The notes beneath the pieces are model-generated. The model was given only the letters and a program-made list of their open reading frames with translations, made no database searches and had not been told where the DNA came from. A stretch of 64,000 bases of DNA from the NCBI RefSeq assembly GCF_037975245.1, contig NC_092572.1, positions 15,878,269 to 15,942,268 on the forward strand, read 5' to 3'. Of the stretch, positions 62,101 through 64,000 are shown piece after piece; the stretch's first letter is position 1; the number at the start of each line of letters is the position of its first letter. The DNA comes from Apostichopus japonicus. Taxonomy: Eukaryota > Echinodermata > Holothuroidea > Aspidochirotida > Stichopodidae. Made by a program: the position numbers and the translations under genes.

Positions 62101-64000
62101 TCTTTTGCATCCCTGGTTCGAACCCCGGGTGATGACGTCTTTTGCCGATCTTTTACAGCAAGTGCCTGCACGGGGAGCTGTAAGTATTAGTTAATCCACC
62201 TAATATCTCAGTCCATACAGTGGCGCGATGGCTCGGCGCACTGTACCAGCTGATGATCGAGACTCTCTTTTGCATCCCTGGTTCGAACCCCGGGTGATGA
62301 CGTCTTTTGCCGATCTTTTACAGCAAGTGCCTGCACGGGGAGCTGTAAGTATTAGTTAATCCACCTAATATCTCAGTCCATACAGTGGCGCGATGGCTCG
62401 GCGCACTGTACGAGCTGATGATCGAGACTCTCTTTTGCATCCCTGGTTCGAACCCCGGGTGATGACGTCTTTTGCCGATCTTTTACAGCAAGTGCCTGCA
62501 CGGGGAGCTGTAAGTATTAGTTAATCCACCTAATATCTCAGTCCATACAGTGGCGCGATGGCTCCGCGCACTGTACCAGCTGATGATCGAGACTCTCTTT
62601 TGCATCCCTGGTTCGAACCCCGGGTGATGACGTCTTTTGCCGATCTTTTACAGCAAGTGCCTGCACGGGGAGCTGTAAGTATTAGTTAATCCACCTAATA
62701 TCTCAGTCCATACAGTGGCGCGATGGCTCGGCGCACTGTACGAGCTGATGATCGAGACTCTCTTTTGCATCCCTGGTTCGAACCCCGGGTGATGACGTCT
62801 TTTGCCGATCTTTTACAGCAAGTGCCTGCACGGGGAGCTGTAAGTATTAGTTAATCCACCTAATATCTCAGTCCATACAGTGGCGCGATGGCTCGGCGCA
62901 CTGTACGAGCTGATGATCGAGACTCTCTTTTGCATCCCTGGTTCGAACCCCGGGTGATGACGTCTTTTGCCGATCTTTTACAGCAAGTGCCTGCACGGGG
63001 AGCTGTAAGTATTAGTTAATCCACCTAATATCTCAGTCCATACAGTGGCGCGATGGCTCGGCGCACTGTACGAGCTGATGATCGAGACTCTCTTTTGCAT
63101 CCCTGGTTCGAACCCCGGGTGATGACGTCTTTTGCCGATCTTTTACAGCAAGTGCCTGCACGGGGAGCTGTAAGTATTAGTTAATCCACCTAATATCTCA
63201 GTCCATACAGTGGCGCGATGGCTCGGCGCACTGTACGAGCTGATGATCGAGACTCTCTTTTGCATCCCTGGTTCGAACCCCGGGTGATGACGTCTTTTGC
63301 CGATCTTTTACAGCAAGTGCCTGCACGGGGAGCTGTAAGTATTAGTTAATCCACCTAATATCTCAGTCCATACAGTGGCGCGATGGCTCGGCGCACTGTA
63401 CGAGCTGATGATCGAGACTCTCTTTTGAATCCCTGGTTCGAACCCCGGGTGATGACGTCTTTTGCCGATCTTTTACAGCAAGTGCCTGCACGGGGAGCTG
63501 TAAGTATTAGTTAATCCACCTAATATCTCAGTCCATACAGTGGCGCGATGGCTCGGCGCACTGTACGAGCTGATGATCGAGACTCTCTTTTGCATCCCTG
63601 GTTCGAACCCCGGGTGATGACGTCTTTTGCCGATCTTTTACAGCAAGTGCCTGCACGGGGAGCTGTAAGTATTAGTTAATCCACCTAATATCTCAGTCCA
63701 TACAGTGGCGCGATGGCTCGGCGCACTGTACGAGCTGATGATCGAGACTCTCTTTTGCATCCCTGGTTCGAACCCCGGGTGATGACGTCTTTTGCCGATC
63801 TTTTACAGCAAGTGCCTGCACGGGGAGCTGTAAGTATTAGTTAATCCACCTAATATCTCAGTCCATACAGTGGCGCGATGGCTCGGCGCACTGTACGAGC
63901 TGATGATCGAGACTCTCTTTTGCATCCCTGGTTCGAACCCCGGGTGATGACGTCTTTTGCCGATCTTTTACAGCAAGTGCCTGCACGGGGAGCTGTAAGT
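41115..64000 (+). repeat. tRNA-like satellite: about 139 tandem units of 165 bp
   Basis: From 41271 to the window end the same unit repeats every 165 bp (about 137.8 copies). A first, damaged unit lies at 41115-41270 (short by about nine bases). One early unit is 164 bp (single G loss) and two are 163 bp (starting 42260 and 45393, lacking a CT). Each unit starts TGGCGCGATGGCTCGGCGC, contains GGTTCGAACCC, then GATGACGTCTTTTGCC, and ends in an AT-rich spacer (TAAGTATTAGTTAATCCACC). Units before about 45556 have CATCCGTGG and CCTACACGG. Units after have CATCCCTGG and CCTGCACGG, with three exceptions near 48582, 53202 and 53367. The array contains no gene and runs past the window end. Confidence 0.97.
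63549..63639 (+). promoter_or_regulatory. Pol III-type internal control region, representative unit
   Basis: Shown for the unit beginning at 63541 but present in all units. A-box-like TGGCTCGGCGC at 63549-63559 matches the type-2 A box at most but not all positions. B box GGTTCGAACCC at 63600-63610 is a perfect match to GGTTCGANNCC. Their spacing of 51 bp is like that of tRNAs with a long variable arm (Ser/Leu type). GCTC and GAGC flank a 12-base loop like a D arm. T4 runs lie at 63588-63591 (between the boxes), 63625-63628 and 63636-63639; the last two would serve as terminators, the first could stop transcription early. No pairable acceptor stem was found, so this is tRNA-derived and not a functional tRNA. 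Confidence 0.6.

Noticed and set aside
41115-64000. CRISPR array
   Set aside because: The whole 165-bp unit repeats with no unique spacers, and the context is eukaryotic with LINEs and introns.
41271-64000. Cluster of functional tRNA genes
   Set aside because: The B box and a D-arm-like pair are present but there is no acceptor stem, no clear anticodon arm, one T-arm mismatch, and a T4 run between the boxes.

Overview
This 64-kb window is eukaryotic, most likely from a marine invertebrate deuterostome. An echinoderm is my best guess, held with low to moderate confidence. The reasons are the AT-rich non-coding sequence with scattered AGGCCTA motifs, short coding exons bounded by GT...AG splice sites, and many degraded LINEs, foldback elements and a long satellite. 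There are no prokaryotic operons, ribosome binding sites or CRISPR arrays.

Layout. (1) 0-10.1 kb: mostly intronic or intergenic DNA with a series of short minus-strand exons (549-641, 1481-1588, 2739-3047, 3859-4023, 4736-4849, 8128-8344, 10025-10105; also 15419-15481 and 15772-15905). Several have compatible splice phases and probably belong to one or a few minus-strand genes whose family I cannot name. A small plus-strand two-exon gene lies at 5297-6379. A foldback element and minisatellites lie between. (2) 10.8-15.2 kb: a nearly full-length but frameshifted LINE, with a zinc-knuckle ORF1 and an endonuclease/reverse-transcriptase ORF2, inserted among the minus-strand exons. (3) 15.4-28 kb: fragments of two other LINEs, a decayed coding frame, two isolated minus-strand coding segments, a pair of inverted repeats, a 136-bp tandem duplication, and a spliced but broken gypsy-integrase-derived gene (25351-27203). 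(4) 28.6-33.1 kb: a 3.76-kb element with 29-bp terminal inverted repeats, and a 282-bp MITE with palindromic ends and telomere-like repeats inside. (5) 34.7-37.65 kb: a TA microsatellite and two minus-strand copies of the LINE family seen at 10.8 kb. (6) 37.65-41.1 kb: a rearranged junction with a retroelement RT scrap, then an L1/Tx1-like LINE whose reverse transcriptase has a changed catalytic motif. (7) 41.1-64.0 kb: an uninterrupted tandem array of about 139 copies of a 165-bp unit, running off the window end.

The most unusual object is the 23-kb array. Every unit I read carries a tRNA-like module with a perfect Pol III B box and a weaker A-box-like motif, followed by T runs. It is therefore a tRNA- or SINE-derived satellite. 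It shows internal higher-order duplications (7, 14 and 19 units) and a sharp subfamily switch at about 45.56 kb. The A-rich 3' end of the L1/Tx1-like LINE directly abuts the first, damaged unit.

No functional pathway links the genes here. The window is mainly a record of mobile elements, plus parts of host genes whose other exons may lie outside it.
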